A stretch of 64,000 bases of DNA from JAJTHJ01 sp046316025 (GCA_046316025.1 JBKCXU010000108.1:62001-126000), one strand, 5' to 3'; counted from the stretch's first letter, positions 33,352-41,862 are shown. The notes: a model not told the origin generated them from the letters alone. Program-made: numbers and translations.

Positions 33352-33918
33352 CTACTTCGCTTTGTAGCTGAACTTCTGTCCCGCGACGACGGCCTGGTAC
33401 ATCAAGCCACCCTTGGCCACCGTATAGGTCGCCATGCCCTTGTGATACTTGCCCACCGCGGCGGCATTGTTCTTGCCGCCGCTGGCGGTAGCCGACGAGC
33501 CGGTCGTGCTTGCCGCGCCGCCGACGGCGGCGGTAATCGCCACGGCCTGCGCCTCGGCGCTGAACTCGAAGTTGCCCTTGGTGAATTGCTTCAGCGCACG
33601 CTCGTCTTCAAAGAGGATGATCTGGCTGAACGCCTCGGCGCCTAGTTGCCAGCCCACCGAGGCCTGCGTCATCGAGGTGTCGCCGATGTACTTGCCTTTC
33701 TCGTAGACGCGGCCCTTGCCGAAGGCGCCGCCCACTCCGACCCCGGCCTTGCCGATGGTCGGAAACACGGCGTAGCCGTAAGCCTTGGAGATCATCGGCC
33801 CGCTTTCGACGGCCTTCTTGAAGACGTCGACGGTGTTCTGGAACTCGTCCGCAAAAGCGGGCGTCGCGGTCAGCGCCAGCAGCGGCACCGCGAGAATCGA
33901 CAACAAACGCTTGATCAT
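33352..33918 (-). CDS. SYLF-domain (Ysc84-like) lipid-binding exported protein
   Basis: A 188-residue protein with a signal peptide (MIKRLLSILAVPLLALTATPAFA). The mature part carries the SYLF/DUF500 hallmark blocks SKAYGYAVFPTIGKAGVGVG and GAFGKGRVYEKGKYIG, and GWQLGAEAFSQIILFED. In eukaryotes this domain binds phosphoinositides; in bacteria the role is unknown but it is common near stress-response genes. A terminator follows. Confidence 0.92.
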   Translation of the reverse strand: MIKRLLSILAVPLLALTATPAFADEFQNTVDVFKKAVESGPMISKAYGYAVFPTIGKAGVGVGGAFGKGRVYEKGKYIGDTSMTQASVGWQLGAEAFSQIILFEDERALKQFTKGNFEFSAEAQAVAITAAVGGAASTTGSSATASGGKNNAAAVGKYHKGMATYTVAKGGLMYQAVVAGQKFSYKAK

Positions 33919-33975
33919 GACTTCGACCTTTCCGTGAAGATGCGGCCGGGCTGCTGCCGCGGGTTGCGGGAAAAC

Positions 33976-34920
33976 TCAGAACTCGATCGTCTTGTCCAGC
34001 CGCAGCACCCAGCCCGCCTCGCCGTGGCCGAGCTTGTACTGCAACTGACGCATCTTGCCGGTGGGCGCGGCGGGGTCGCCGCCCTTGCCGTAGAGCGGGA
34101 AGCGCCGCACGAAGGTGGACTCGACCACGGCCATCTCGTCACCGCCGCGAAAACCGGCGGCAGCCCCCGAGTGCGTTTCCAGTTCCGGCAGCGCGATCCA
34201 CGACAGCGACTTGCGATTGTTGGCGGCCAGCGCCACCAGCGACATCCGCGGCTGCGGGCCGGGGCCGCGCACGTAGACGTAAATTTCCGGCGAGCGATCG
34301 ACGTTCAGATCGGCGATGTCGGCGCCGGTCACCACGCCGGCCACGTCCATCTGGAACGGGCTGTTGTCGATCTGTAGCCCGGTCGGAACGATGCGCACCG
34401 CATTGCCGCTGGCGCGGTTCGGGCTCGTCACCTGGAAGCGGATGCCGTGCAACTCGAAGCTCTGGTCGAAGGGCGTTGCGATGGCCGACGCGGCCGGCGT
34501 GGCCGCGCCGATCAGCGACACGGCGAGCGAGTAGTCGGTGGACTCGCCGCGGCGCGCGGCCGCGCGCATCAGGTACACGCGCAACCGGTACTCCCCGTCG
34601 GCGGGCAGGCGGGTTTCGTACCGGTTGGGCTGCGCGGCGCTGGAGCCGACGAAGAGCGCCTCCTCCGACCCCGGCGGCAGCACGTTGAAGTAGGCCATCC
34701 GGTTGCTCGGCTTGAAGGTCACGGCCAGCATCTGCCCCGCGCGTCCGCGCACCAGGTAGTCCACATCCTGGTCGCCCTTCAGATGCCCCTTGACGGTGAC
34801 GGTCGAGGCGCCGGCCGGGAATTGGATGGGCTCGGTGCGTATGCCGTCGGCGGCATGCACGGCGCCCACGGCGAACGCGGCGCAAAGAGCAAAGGCGGTC
34901 AAACGGTGGAATGAACTCAT
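33976..34920 (-). CDS. PliG-like (g-type lysozyme inhibitor domain) exported protein
   Basis: A 314-residue protein. Signal peptide to VHAADG (about residue 24). The N-terminal domain (about 30-130) shows FPAGASTVTVKGHLKGDQ, AYFNVLPPGSEE and YLMRAAARRGESTDYSLAV, the pattern of the PliG/PliI-like lysozyme-inhibitor domain. The C-terminal half (about 140-314) is different and unrecognised; it has a DIADLNVDRSPEIYVYVRG block resembling FG-GAP-like structure. ATG at 34920 is where the signal peptide begins. A two-block motif shared with two other genes lies 45-100 bases upstream. Inhibitor activity is an inference. Confidence 0.75.
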   Translation of the reverse strand: MSSFHRLTAFALCAAFAVGAVHAADGIRTEPIQFPAGASTVTVKGHLKGDQDVDYLVRGRAGQMLAVTFKPSNRMAYFNVLPPGSEEALFVGSSAAQPNRYETRLPADGEYRLRVYLMRAAARRGESTDYSLAVSLIGAATPAASAIATPFDQSFELHGIRFQVTSPNRASGNAVRIVPTGLQIDNSPFQMDVAGVVTGADIADLNVDRSPEIYVYVRGPGPQPRMSLVALAANNRKSLSWIALPELETHSGAAAGFRGGDEMAVVESTFVRRFPLYGKGGDPAAPTGKMRQLQYKLGHGEAGWVLRLDKTIEF

Positions 34921-34964
34921 GGAGATCGCAGGGCTGAGCGGTGTGTGCAAACGGGCAACAATCG

Positions 34965-35017
34965 ATTTCACCCGCTCGCGCCAGCGCACGCTAGCCGAAA
35001 AGCGAACGGCCCGGCGC
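34965..35017 (-). promoter_or_regulatory. Shared bipartite promoter-like element, copy 1
   Basis: On the minus strand: GCGCCGGGCCGTTCG, then CTTTTCGGCTAGC, then 16 bases, then GGGTGAAATCG. Same order and spacing as the copies upstream of the LuxR-type regulator and the second PliG-like gene. The AAT lies about 45 bases before the start codon. Confidence 0.6.
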
Positions 35018-35087
35018 TCGCCTCTTGTTGGTACGGCCCAAGGACGTCTCAAACGCCCCGCGGCGGCGATGTGAACCGTACCGCACA

Positions 35088-35119
35088 GCCGTCGCCCCGG
35101 CGCAGGCCGGGGCGACGGC
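35088..35119. repeat. Perfect 14-bp inverted repeat
   Basis: GCCGTCGCCCCGGC, loop GCAG, and the exact inverse. It lies between the LprI-like gene end and the PliG-like promoter on the same strand. It has no T-tract, so it is probably a dispersed palindrome rather than a classical terminator. Confidence 0.6.
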
Positions 35120-35170
35120 AAGCGAACTCGCTCGGCGACGAGCGGATTCAAACGTCACCGGACCGGATCA

Positions 35171-35794
35171 TCAGGACGACGTGCAGTCGAGGCTGAATCT
35201 GGCACCCCGCAGCGACCGCAACTCGACCGTCCGCGCCCCGTCGCCCCGCGCACGCACGACGATGCGCACATACGGCACCCAGTCGGCCACCGCGCCGCGC
35301 TCGAAGGCCACCGCGAGCAGCTTGCCATCGGCGTCGCGCAGCGTCGCCGTTCCGCCGGCGGCAAGCCGCAGCGTGCTTCGGCCCGGCGGGCCGCTGCAAC
35401 TCCACTCTTTGGCATCGCCCGCGGCAGGCCCGGGCGCAGCCGCGAGCGCATGGAGGACCTCGATGCGCTCCGCGTAGGCGGCGTGCAGGCAGGCCGCGTG
35501 CCGCTCCGAAAACGCGCAGCGGCTGCGGCGCTTGAACCAGTCTTCCTGCGGCTCGATCCATTCGCCGTCGCTGGCGAGCGCACGCGCGCCCGCCGCGGCG
35601 TAGGCCGCCAGCATCCGCCGGTCGAGCGCGCGCAACGACGCATCGCCGCACACGAGCAAGTCGCTGGCGTAGGTCGGCGCCTCGCAGTTGGCGGCGACTT
35701 GCGCCGGCGGTGGCGGCACAGCCCGCGCCGGCCACAGCGCCATCGCACCGAGCGCCAGCGCGGCGACGCTCGCCATCCGTCGCGGCGACCGCAT
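35171..35794 (-). CDS. LprI-like (DUF1311) exported protein
   Basis: A 207-residue protein with a signal peptide (MASVAALALGAMALWPARA after a short basic start; ATG at 35794 is 2 bases after the upstream stop). The N-terminal mature part NCEAPTYASDLLVCGDASLR and RALDRRMLAAYAAA with a paired Cys and later CAFSERHAACLHAAYAERI is the DUF1311/LprI pattern, found in the mycobacterial lysozyme inhibitor LprI. The C-terminal half is beta-rich and ends in a Cys. It is in an operon with the Fam20/HipA-like gene upstream. Confidence 0.75.
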   Translation of the reverse strand: MRSPRRMASVAALALGAMALWPARAVPPPPAQVAANCEAPTYASDLLVCGDASLRALDRRMLAAYAAAGARALASDGEWIEPQEDWFKRRSRCAFSERHAACLHAAYAERIEVLHALAAAPGPAAGDAKEWSCSGPPGRSTLRLAAGGTATLRDADGKLLAVAFERGAVADWVPYVRIVVRARGDGARTVELRSLRGARFSLDCTSS

Positions 35795-35796
35795 GG

Positions 35797-37260
35797 TCAC
35801 GGACGCTCGCAGTCGACCTGGCGTTCCGGCACCGCACCGTCCCGCAGGAAGGCCTCGGGGTCGAGGTCGAAGCGCAGCCGACCGGCGGCGCAGTGCGCCC
35901 GCAGGATCGCCGCCGCTGCGCGGGTGTTGGCCGCAATCTGCCGGAACTCGCCCTCGCTCAGGCCGAAGCTCGCGCGCGTGTAGGTCCACAGCGGCCCCTG
36001 CGCGTCGAAGTCGCGCGCCAGCGCGAGCAGCCGCCGGTAGGTCGCCGCGTCGTAGTGGCGCAGCGCGTCGAGCATGCCGGTGCGTTGGGTGAAGTTGAGG
36101 TAGCTCGTGCGCACGCCGGCGTCGTTGTCGGCGAGTTCGGTGCGCTTGAGCAGCTTGGGCGCGAAGCGCGCGATCTCGTCCGGAACCTGCCGGCCGTGCG
36201 CCGGCATCCGCCGCGCGCGGCCGTCCTCGGTCCAGTACCAGTAGGCGAGGTAGTCGATGTTGCCGACGCGGTCTTGCTGGCCGAAGATGAAGTCGAGCAG
36301 GACGATGTCGGTCAGCTCGCGCATCCAGAACACCATCTGATCGCGGCGCACCGCCGCCGGCAGCGCCGCCGCGGCGTGCCCCTGGGCCAGGCCCTCAGCG
36401 ATCGCCGCGTCGAGCGGCCGCGGGCTGCGCAGCGCGACAAAGGGCGCGGTCTCCTGAAAGTCGCGGCTCTGGCCCTCGCCCCAGCCGGAGCGGCGCGAGC
36501 CGTTGACTTCCTCGCCGTACTGCCGCCCGCGCGGATGCAGCAGCACGCCGTAGACCGCGCGGCGGTCGGGCGTGAAGAGTTCGTCGGGCACGGGGTAGCT
36601 CTCGGGCCGGCTTGCGGCCTGGGCGAGCGCGGTCCAGCCGGCGTGGTTCATGCGTAGCGCCGGCCGCGCGCCCGACTCGCGCTCGCCCGGCACCGCCACC
36701 CGCGTGCGGTGCGCCTCGCGGTCCATCGTGCGCAGTACCGCCGGCGGCACGTGCACCGCGGCGTCGAAGTAGCGCGCGTAGTGGTAGTACAGCAGCGCGG
36801 CGTTGGCGTAGGTGGCGCTCGACGCGCCAGTATTGACCGACATCTTGAACGAGATCGGCACCGCGGCCGCTTCGCGCGCGACCACCTGCCCGCGCGGACA
36901 GACCTCGCGCTCGAAGCCCGCCGCGTTGCCGGCGTAGGGGCCGCCGGTGAGATCGTGGATCAGGGTGCCGGGGCTGGTGCTGAAGAGCTTGGGGCAGAGC
37001 GCGTACGTCGTGCCGTGCAGGTCGATCTCGCAGAGGGATTCTTCCTCGCGCGTATCGGCCTCGCGATAGACGGCGCGAGGCATGCGCGCCAGCACCACGC
37101 AGGACTCGGCCACCCCCGCCGGCGAGACGAACTTCCGCACCGTGCCGGCGACCTCGGCGGAAGCGGCGGCGTCGCGCGCGGGCAGCGCGATCAGGGCGAC
37201 CGCCAGTACGGCGGCCCGTGCGACCGACGGGTTGCGCGTTAGGATGAGCAGGCGTCGCAT
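35797..37260 (-). CDS. Putative secreted kinase of Fam20/HipA-like fold
   Basis: A 487-residue protein with a signal-like N-terminus (ARAAVLAVALIALPARDAAA). I do not recognise a named family with certainty. The block TDIVLLDFIFGQQDRVGN resembles the catalytic loop of Fam20/HipA-type kinases (D..G.-DRH), with Asp330 as candidate catalytic base. LADNDAG (Asp378/Asp380) resembles the metal-binding DN/DFG site, SFKM (Lys139) the ATP-binding Lys, and AVHVPPAVLRTM the family-wide VPP segment. If correct it would phosphorylate periplasmic or extracellular substrates. The gene ends 2 bases before the LprI-like gene. Confidence 0.6.
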   Translation of the reverse strand: MRRLLILTRNPSVARAAVLAVALIALPARDAAASAEVAGTVRKFVSPAGVAESCVVLARMPRAVYREADTREEESLCEIDLHGTTYALCPKLFSTSPGTLIHDLTGGPYAGNAAGFEREVCPRGQVVAREAAAVPISFKMSVNTGASSATYANAALLYYHYARYFDAAVHVPPAVLRTMDREAHRTRVAVPGERESGARPALRMNHAGWTALAQAASRPESYPVPDELFTPDRRAVYGVLLHPRGRQYGEEVNGSRRSGWGEGQSRDFQETAPFVALRSPRPLDAAIAEGLAQGHAAAALPAAVRRDQMVFWMRELTDIVLLDFIFGQQDRVGNIDYLAYWYWTEDGRARRMPAHGRQVPDEIARFAPKLLKRTELADNDAGVRTSYLNFTQRTGMLDALRHYDAATYRRLLALARDFDAQGPLWTYTRASFGLSEGEFRQIAANTRAAAAILRAHCAAGRLRFDLDPEAFLRDGAVPERQVDCERP

Positions 37261-37326
37261 CGGCGAGCGGCAGCGGAATCAGGGGCGCGAACATACACGC
37301 AAGCGGCCCGCCGGGAGAAATCACGG

Positions 37327-38358
37327 ATGAAGATCGACAGCGGCGGATCGGCGCGCGCTGCGCCCCGGCGCCGGCTGCTGCGCGCGCTCGCCGCCGCCGC
37401 GCTGGCGCTCGCGGCCGGTGGCGCCGCGGCGGCCGAAAGCGCCGCGCCGCTGCGGGTCGTTGTGATCTCCGATCTGAACGAAAGCTATGGCTCGACCCGC
37501 TACGCGGATACCGTGTTGCAGGCGGTCCGCCGGATCGAGGCGATCCGCCCGGCGCTCGTGATCAGCACCGGCGACATGGTGGCCGGCCAGCGGCTGGCGC
37601 CGCCGCTGACGCGCCCCGAACTGGAGGCCATGTGGGCGGCGTTTCATCGCGCCGTGTCCGACCCGCTGGCGCGCGCCGGGTTGCCGTTGGCGGTGACGCC
37701 CGGCAACCATGACGCCGCGGCCGGCACGCGCTTCCGGCTCGAACGCGAGGTGTTCCGCGCGCAATGGCTGCCGCGCAAGCCGGCGCTGGACTTCGTCGAT
37801 GCCGCGGGCTATCCGTTCCACTACGCCTTCGCGGTCGGTCCGGTCTTGTTCGTGTCGCTGGACGCGACCGCGGTCGGCCATCTGCCCGAGCGCGAAAAGC
37901 GCTGGCTGGCGGACCTGCTCGAACGCCATGGCGACCGCTACAAATTCAGGGTCGTGTACGGCCACCTGCCGCTGTGGCCGTTTGCCGAGGGGCGCGCCAC
38001 CGAATACCTGGGCGACACGGAACTCGAACGGCTGCTGCAACGCCACCGCGTCGATCTGGTGTTGAGCGGCCACCATCACGCCTACTACCCCGGCGCCAAG
38101 GACGGGGTGCGTTACGTGAGCCAGGCCTGTCTGGGCGCCGCGCCACGCCCCTTGCTGGGCAGCGACCGGCGCGCCGAACACGCGATCACGGTTCTCGAGT
38201 TCCCGGTCGACGGCCCGCCGAGCGTCGAAGCCTACCGGGCGCCGCACTACACCGAGAAGATCGACCGGCACACGCTGCCGGAGCGCATCGTCTCGCCGCG
38301 GGCCACTCTGCTGCGCGACGATCTGGCCGCGAAGGCCGGCGCGGCGGCGCGCCCCTAG
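37327..38358 (+). CDS. Exported metallophosphoesterase
   Basis: A 343-residue calcineurin-like phosphoesterase. Twin-arginine-like signal (RRRLLRALAAAALALA, cleavage near AAAA). Metal-binding blocks: VVISDLNESYG, ISTGDMV, TPGNHDA, YGHLPLW and SGHHHAYY. Unusually the first block has DLN rather than the common D-x-H, so one metal ligand may differ. The substrate is unknown. It is divergent from the Fam20/HipA-like gene (about 66 bases), so the two may share regulation. Its TAG stop lies in the CTAG target of a MITE-like insertion. Confidence 0.88.
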   Translation: MKIDSGGSARAAPRRRLLRALAAAALALAAGGAAAAESAAPLRVVVISDLNESYGSTRYADTVLQAVRRIEAIRPALVISTGDMVAGQRLAPPLTRPELEAMWAAFHRAVSDPLARAGLPLAVTPGNHDAAAGTRFRLEREVFRAQWLPRKPALDFVDAAGYPFHYAFAVGPVLFVSLDATAVGHLPEREKRWLADLLERHGDRYKFRVVYGHLPLWPFAEGRATEYLGDTELERLLQRHRVDLVLSGHHHAYYPGAKDGVRYVSQACLGAAPRPLLGSDRRAEHAITVLEFPVDGPPSVEAYRAPHYTEKIDRHTLPERIVSPRATLLRDDLAAKAGAAARP

Positions 38359-38542
38359 TGTCCCTCCCCATAAGTTCCGAAACAACAGTGGCGAGAATCG
38401 CCGCCATACTTTGTCGCCGCGCACAGCAGGGTTCCCAACCCGGCTGTGCGCGGCTTCGCGGCTGGCGACGATTTCGCCATTGTTGTGCGCCACGATCCTG
38501 CACGCTCGCAGCGATGCTTCGAAACTTATGGGGCGGGACACT
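38357..38542. mobile_element. MITE-like element with 23-24 bp inverted ends in a CTAG target
   Basis: The left end GTGTCCCTCCCCATAAGTT and the right end, read inversely as GTGTCCCGCCCCATAAGTT, match with two mismatches over 24 bases. The element is flanked by TA on both sides within C-TA...TA-G (equally readable as a CTAG duplication). The interior holds a hairpin (GCGCACAG...CTGTGCGC) and no gene. TA duplication in CTAG fits IS630/Tc1-type mobilisation; 4-base CTAG fits IS5-type. No transposase is in the window. Confidence 0.8.
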
Positions 38543-38681
38543 AGCCTCGAAAGTCGCCACGGCGCGAGCGCGTAACCCTGTCCGAAAAAACCTGACTTGT
38601 CCTTGCCGCAGGGCGTCGATAGATTCCGCGCGCGACAAACTCGAGGCTCGCGTACCGGCGCGAGCCCCCTTGGAGAACCCC

Positions 38682-39335
38682 ATGCCCCACCTGTTTCGCC
38701 GCGCGGTCGGCGCAACGCTTGCGCTGACCTTGAGCCTGGGCACTGTCCCCGCCTGGGCCGGACGCGAGGTCAGTTGCGACAGCCATTCGATGCGCCGCAA
38801 CTTCTGCCCGACCGGCGAACACGGGTCGGTGCGGCTGATGGAATCCAAGGGCTTCTGGCCCTGCGACGAAGGGCGCACCTGGGGCACCGAGAGGGACGGC
38901 ATCTGGGTCGACCGCGACTGCAAGGGCCGCTTCTGGGTCGAGGACAAGTCGGGCGGCTCGCATAACCGCAACACGGCGATCGCCGCCGGCGCCATTGCCG
39001 CGCTGGTGCTGGGCGCGGCCATCGCCGGCAACTCCAAGCGCGGCGAGGAAGACCGCGCGCACAGCGCGCAGAGCGACGACGTGCCCAACTGGGCGATCGG
39101 CCGCTACCACGGCTACAACCCGGACGCGCGGGTCGAGGCCACGCTCGATCTGTCCGCCAGCGGCCGGGCGGTGATCGGGCAGCGCGGGCGCAATCTGTAC
39201 GGGCACTACGCCGGCCGCGACACGCTGGCGATGGACGACGGCAGCCGCCTGCGCATCGAACGCACCGACCGCGGCCTGCGCACGGTCGACGACCGCGATC
39301 GCGCCCGCACCATCGACTTCTACCGCGACCGCTGA
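38682..39335 (+). CDS. DUF3011-domain exported protein
   Basis: A 217-residue protein with a signal peptide (GATLALTLSLGTVPAWAG). It is followed by the DUF3011 motif: VSCDSHSMRRNFCP, GSVRLMESKGFWPC and GTERDGIWVDRDCKGRFWV, with four Cys probably in two disulfides. A Gly/Ala hydrophobic helix (about 96-114) follows, then a C-terminal basic beta-rich domain. The frame upstream is open far back into the neighbouring gene, but ATG at 38682 begins the signal peptide and has GGAGA before it. The function of DUF3011 is unknown; such proteins are periplasmic. Confidence 0.85.
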   Translation: MPHLFRRAVGATLALTLSLGTVPAWAGREVSCDSHSMRRNFCPTGEHGSVRLMESKGFWPCDEGRTWGTERDGIWVDRDCKGRFWVEDKSGGSHNRNTAIAAGAIAALVLGAAIAGNSKRGEEDRAHSAQSDDVPNWAIGRYHGYNPDARVEATLDLSASGRAVIGQRGRNLYGHYAGRDTLAMDDGSRLRIERTDRGLRTVDDRDRARTIDFYRDR

Positions 39336-39383
39336 CGCGACCGTTGCGACCGTTAGCCCGGACCCTCATTTCGGAGCATCCCG

Positions 39384-40241
39384 ATGCACGCTTCCCTTCC
39401 CCTGCGCGGCGCCACGCTGCTCGCCACGCTGCTGCTGGCGCTGCCGGCCGCCGTGTCGGCCCAGAGCACCGCGCCCGCCCCCAACGCAGCCACGGTCGCG
39501 GTGCCGCCGCCCGGCAGCACGCTGGACAAGGTGCGCCGCGCCGGCGTGCTGCGCGTGGGCGTGGTGGCCGGCGTGCCGTGGACGATGGCGGCCCGCGACG
39601 GGCAGCTGATCGGCTTTGACATCGACATCGCGCAGGAGCTGGCGCGCGATCTGGGCGTGCGGCTCGAACTGGTGCGCAACTCCTCGTTCGGCGTGGTGGA
39701 CGATCTGCTCGACGGCCGCACCGACATCGCCGCCGCGGGCCTCTGGCCCAACCCGCGGCAGGCGCTGTCGATCAACTTCACCGATCCCTATGGCCGCTCG
39801 CGGGTGACGCTGGTGGCCAACCGCGACCGCGCCGGCGGGTTCAAGACGCTGGCGGCGTTCAACCGGTCGGAGGTGACGATCGGCGTGCGCGGCGGCAGCC
39901 TGGCCGAGCAACTGGCCAGCCGCCAGTTGCCGCGCGCCACGCTCAAGCGCTTTGATTCCGACGAAGGCCGGCTGGCCGCCTTGCTGGCGGGCGAGTTGCA
40001 CGCGGTGGTGGCCTCCAGCCCGTCGCCGGAGTTTCTGGAAGCCCGCGGCGGCGGCAAGCTCGTGCTGCCCGCCGTCGAGCCGCTGGGCGGGCGCAGCGAA
40101 GTCTTCGGCATCGCCCGCGGCGACGTGGACTTCTATGCATTTCTGAACGCCTGGATCCGCAACCGGACCGACGCCGGCTGGCTGCCCGAGCGGCGCCGCT
40201 ACTGGTTCGGCAGCTTCGATTGGGAAAAAGAGCTGCTGTAA
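39384..40241 (+). CDS. Periplasmic amino-acid-type substrate-binding protein (SBP_bac_3)
   Basis: A 285-residue protein with signal peptide (LLATLLLALPAAVSAQ). The SBP_bac_3 fold shows AGVLRVGVVAGVPWTMAARDG, IGFDIDIAQELARDLGV and DDLLDGRTDIAAAGL. No permease or ATPase genes are adjacent, so it may serve an importer elsewhere or act as a sensor. Its 3' end overlaps the convergent beta-lactamase-fold gene by 43 bases. The last residues (YWFGSFDWEKELL) are rich in aromatics. Confidence 0.9.
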   Translation: MHASLPLRGATLLATLLLALPAAVSAQSTAPAPNAATVAVPPPGSTLDKVRRAGVLRVGVVAGVPWTMAARDGQLIGFDIDIAQELARDLGVRLELVRNSSFGVVDDLLDGRTDIAAAGLWPNPRQALSINFTDPYGRSRVTLVANRDRAGGFKTLAAFNRSEVTIGVRGGSLAEQLASRQLPRATLKRFDSDEGRLAALLAGELHAVVASSPSPEFLEARGGGKLVLPAVEPLGGRSEVFGIARGDVDFYAFLNAWIRNRTDAGWLPERRRYWFGSFDWEKELL

Positions 40242-41140
40242 CGCGCCACCGCCGCGCCGCGCGGCCCGGCGACGATCAGCTCGTGCAGCGGCGCCGCCAA
40301 GCGCTTTAACCACTCGCCGCCGGCCGGGTCTTGGGCGATGGCGACCAGCACGTAGCGGTGCGGCCCGGACTCGATCAACGCACTGTCGGCGTGGGTGTCG
40401 CGCCAGGTACCGGACTTGCGGAAGACCTCCACACCGGGGCGGCCCGCCAGCCCGGCCACAAATTTATGGTTGATGCCGGGCTTGGACAACACGTCTTTCA
40501 TCAGCGCGTTCAGGTCGGGGCGCAGCAGCGTGTTGGCGGCCAGCAGCGCGTACAGCCGCGCGACCTGAAACGCGGTGGCGCCGTGCGAGAAACTGCCGAC
40601 CGGGTCGCGCCGGAACGCGACCGCGCTGTCGTAGCCCTTGCCGACCCAGAGGCCGCCGCCGGCCGCCGCGTCGTAGAAGCGGAAGCGGTCGGACTGGAGG
40701 ATTTGCAGCAGCCGCTCGCCGCCCACCCAGTGCAGCACGCGGGTCGCGTCGTCGTTGCTGGAGTAGCGGATCATCCGTTCCAGCGCCGCGCGACGCATGG
40801 CATCGAGCGGGAAGCGGCCGGCCTCGGCTTCGGCCAGCGCGCCCAGCAGGATGCCCACCTTGGGCATGCTGGCCGCGTACATCATCCGGTCGCCGTTGAC
40901 CATCGCCAGCCGTGGCGCAGCGGGCTCGCTCAGATCCACCAGCGCGACCGACAGGCGCCCGGCATCCGCCGCGCCGTCCAGACGCAGCGCGTGCAAGGCA
41001 TTGTCCAGGCCCTGTTGCAGTTGTGAGTCGCGGGCGCCGCGCAGGTCGGGCGCCTGCGCGCCGGCGGCGCGGGCGAACAGCGCCAGCGCGCAAAGTGCAG
41101 CCAACAGCGGGCCGCGGAGCGAAAGTGTGGAAGTGCGCAT
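40199..41140 (-). CDS. Class-A beta-lactamase-fold serine hydrolase, exported
   Basis: A 313-residue protein with signal peptide to AQA (about residue 30). Motifs: SMPK (Ser91-Lys94), SSND (127-130, in the place of SDN) and KSG (242-244). A clear omega-loop Glu166-type ExxLN is not seen, so it may be a D,D-peptidase/transpeptidase-like enzyme or other hydrolase rather than an antibiotic-resistance enzyme. It lies downstream of the LuxR-type gene on the same strand. The upstream gap holds the dyad AACCACTCGGTGGTT. Confidence 0.85.
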   Translation of the reverse strand: MRTSTLSLRGPLLAALCALALFARAAGAQAPDLRGARDSQLQQGLDNALHALRLDGAADAGRLSVALVDLSEPAAPRLAMVNGDRMMYAASMPKVGILLGALAEAEAGRFPLDAMRRAALERMIRYSSNDDATRVLHWVGGERLLQILQSDRFRFYDAAAGGGLWVGKGYDSAVAFRRDPVGSFSHGATAFQVARLYALLAANTLLRPDLNALMKDVLSKPGINHKFVAGLAGRPGVEVFRKSGTWRDTHADSALIESGPHRYVLVAIAQDPAGGEWLKRLAAPLHELIVAGPRGAAVARYSSSFSQSKLPNQ

Positions 41141-41175
41141 CGGCGAAGACTAGCGAAAGCCGTATAGAGTGTTCA

Positions 41176-41190
41176 AACCACTCGGTGGTT
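41176..41190. promoter_or_regulatory. Dyad upstream of the beta-lactamase-fold gene
   Basis: AACCAC, three bases, GTGGTT: a perfect 6+6 inverted repeat 36-50 bases before the start codon; candidate operator. Confidence 0.35.
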
Positions 41191-41232
41191 CCCTGCACTC
41201 GCCATCACGGCCGACGGATCGGCCGCGTGCCG

Positions 41233-41862
41233 TCAGAGCACCGGCGCCACCAGCCCGGCGCGCATCGCACAGCGCACCAGGCCCGGCAGATGATCGACGC
41301 CGAGCTTGGTGGTCAGGCGACTGCGATAGGTCTCGACCGTCTTCGGGCTGATGCCGAGCAGCGCGGCAACCTCCTTGGTGCGCCGGCCCTCGGCCAGCAG
41401 GCGCAGCACTTCACGCTCGCGCCCGCTCAGCGCCTCGCCGTCGGGCGCAGGGTTGCGCCGTGGCCTGCACGTCGGCTCGGGCGGCGCGGCGGCACTCGCG
41501 CCGGCGCCGTCGCGCAGCACCGCGCGGAGCGTGGCGAGCAGTTCGTCCAGCCCGCCGCGCTCGGGCATCCAGGCGGCGATGCAGGCCTCGTCCAGCGGCC
41601 CGTGCTCGTGCACCGACGGCAACGCAACGATCCGCGTGCGCGGCGACACGCGGCGCAGGCCGCGTGCAGTCGCGGTCGCGCCGTGCGGCACCGCGATTGC
41701 GCCGAGCAGCGCCACGTCCGGCTGCAACGCCGCCGCCAGTTCGAGCACGCGCTCGCCGTCGGCGGATTCGCCGAGCACTTGCCAGCCGGACTGCATGCGC
41801 AGCAGCGCCGCCACGCCCTGGCGAAAGAGCGGGTTCCGGTCGGCGATCAGCAGAGAGTTCAT
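41233..41862 (-). CDS. NarL/FixJ-type LuxR response regulator with degenerate receiver
   Basis: A 209-residue regulator. The receiver (about 1-120) begins MNSLLIADRNPLFRQGVAAL, but the phosphoacceptor position reads ALLGAIAVPHG, so Asp is replaced by Gly54, and the conserved Lys near the end is also missing. The C-terminal LuxR HTH (about 140-205, EVLRLLAEGRRTKEVAALL and SPKTVETYRSRL) is complete. It should bind DNA without classical phosphorylation. No histidine kinase is adjacent. A two-block motif shared with two PliG-like genes lies upstream of its own start, so it could belong to or control that set (inference). Confidence 0.88.
   Translation of the reverse strand: MNSLLIADRNPLFRQGVAALLRMQSGWQVLGESADGERVLELAAALQPDVALLGAIAVPHGATATARGLRRVSPRTRIVALPSVHEHGPLDEACIAAWMPERGGLDELLATLRAVLRDGAGASAAAPPEPTCRPRRNPAPDGEALSGREREVLRLLAEGRRTKEVAALLGISPKTVETYRSRLTTKLGVDHLPGLVRCAMRAGLVAPVL

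Noticed and set aside
40199..41140. Calling the PBP-fold enzyme an antibiotic-resistance beta-lactamase
   Set aside because: SxxK and KSG are present, but SDN is SSND and a clear ExxLN omega-loop was not found, so resistance activity is not supported.
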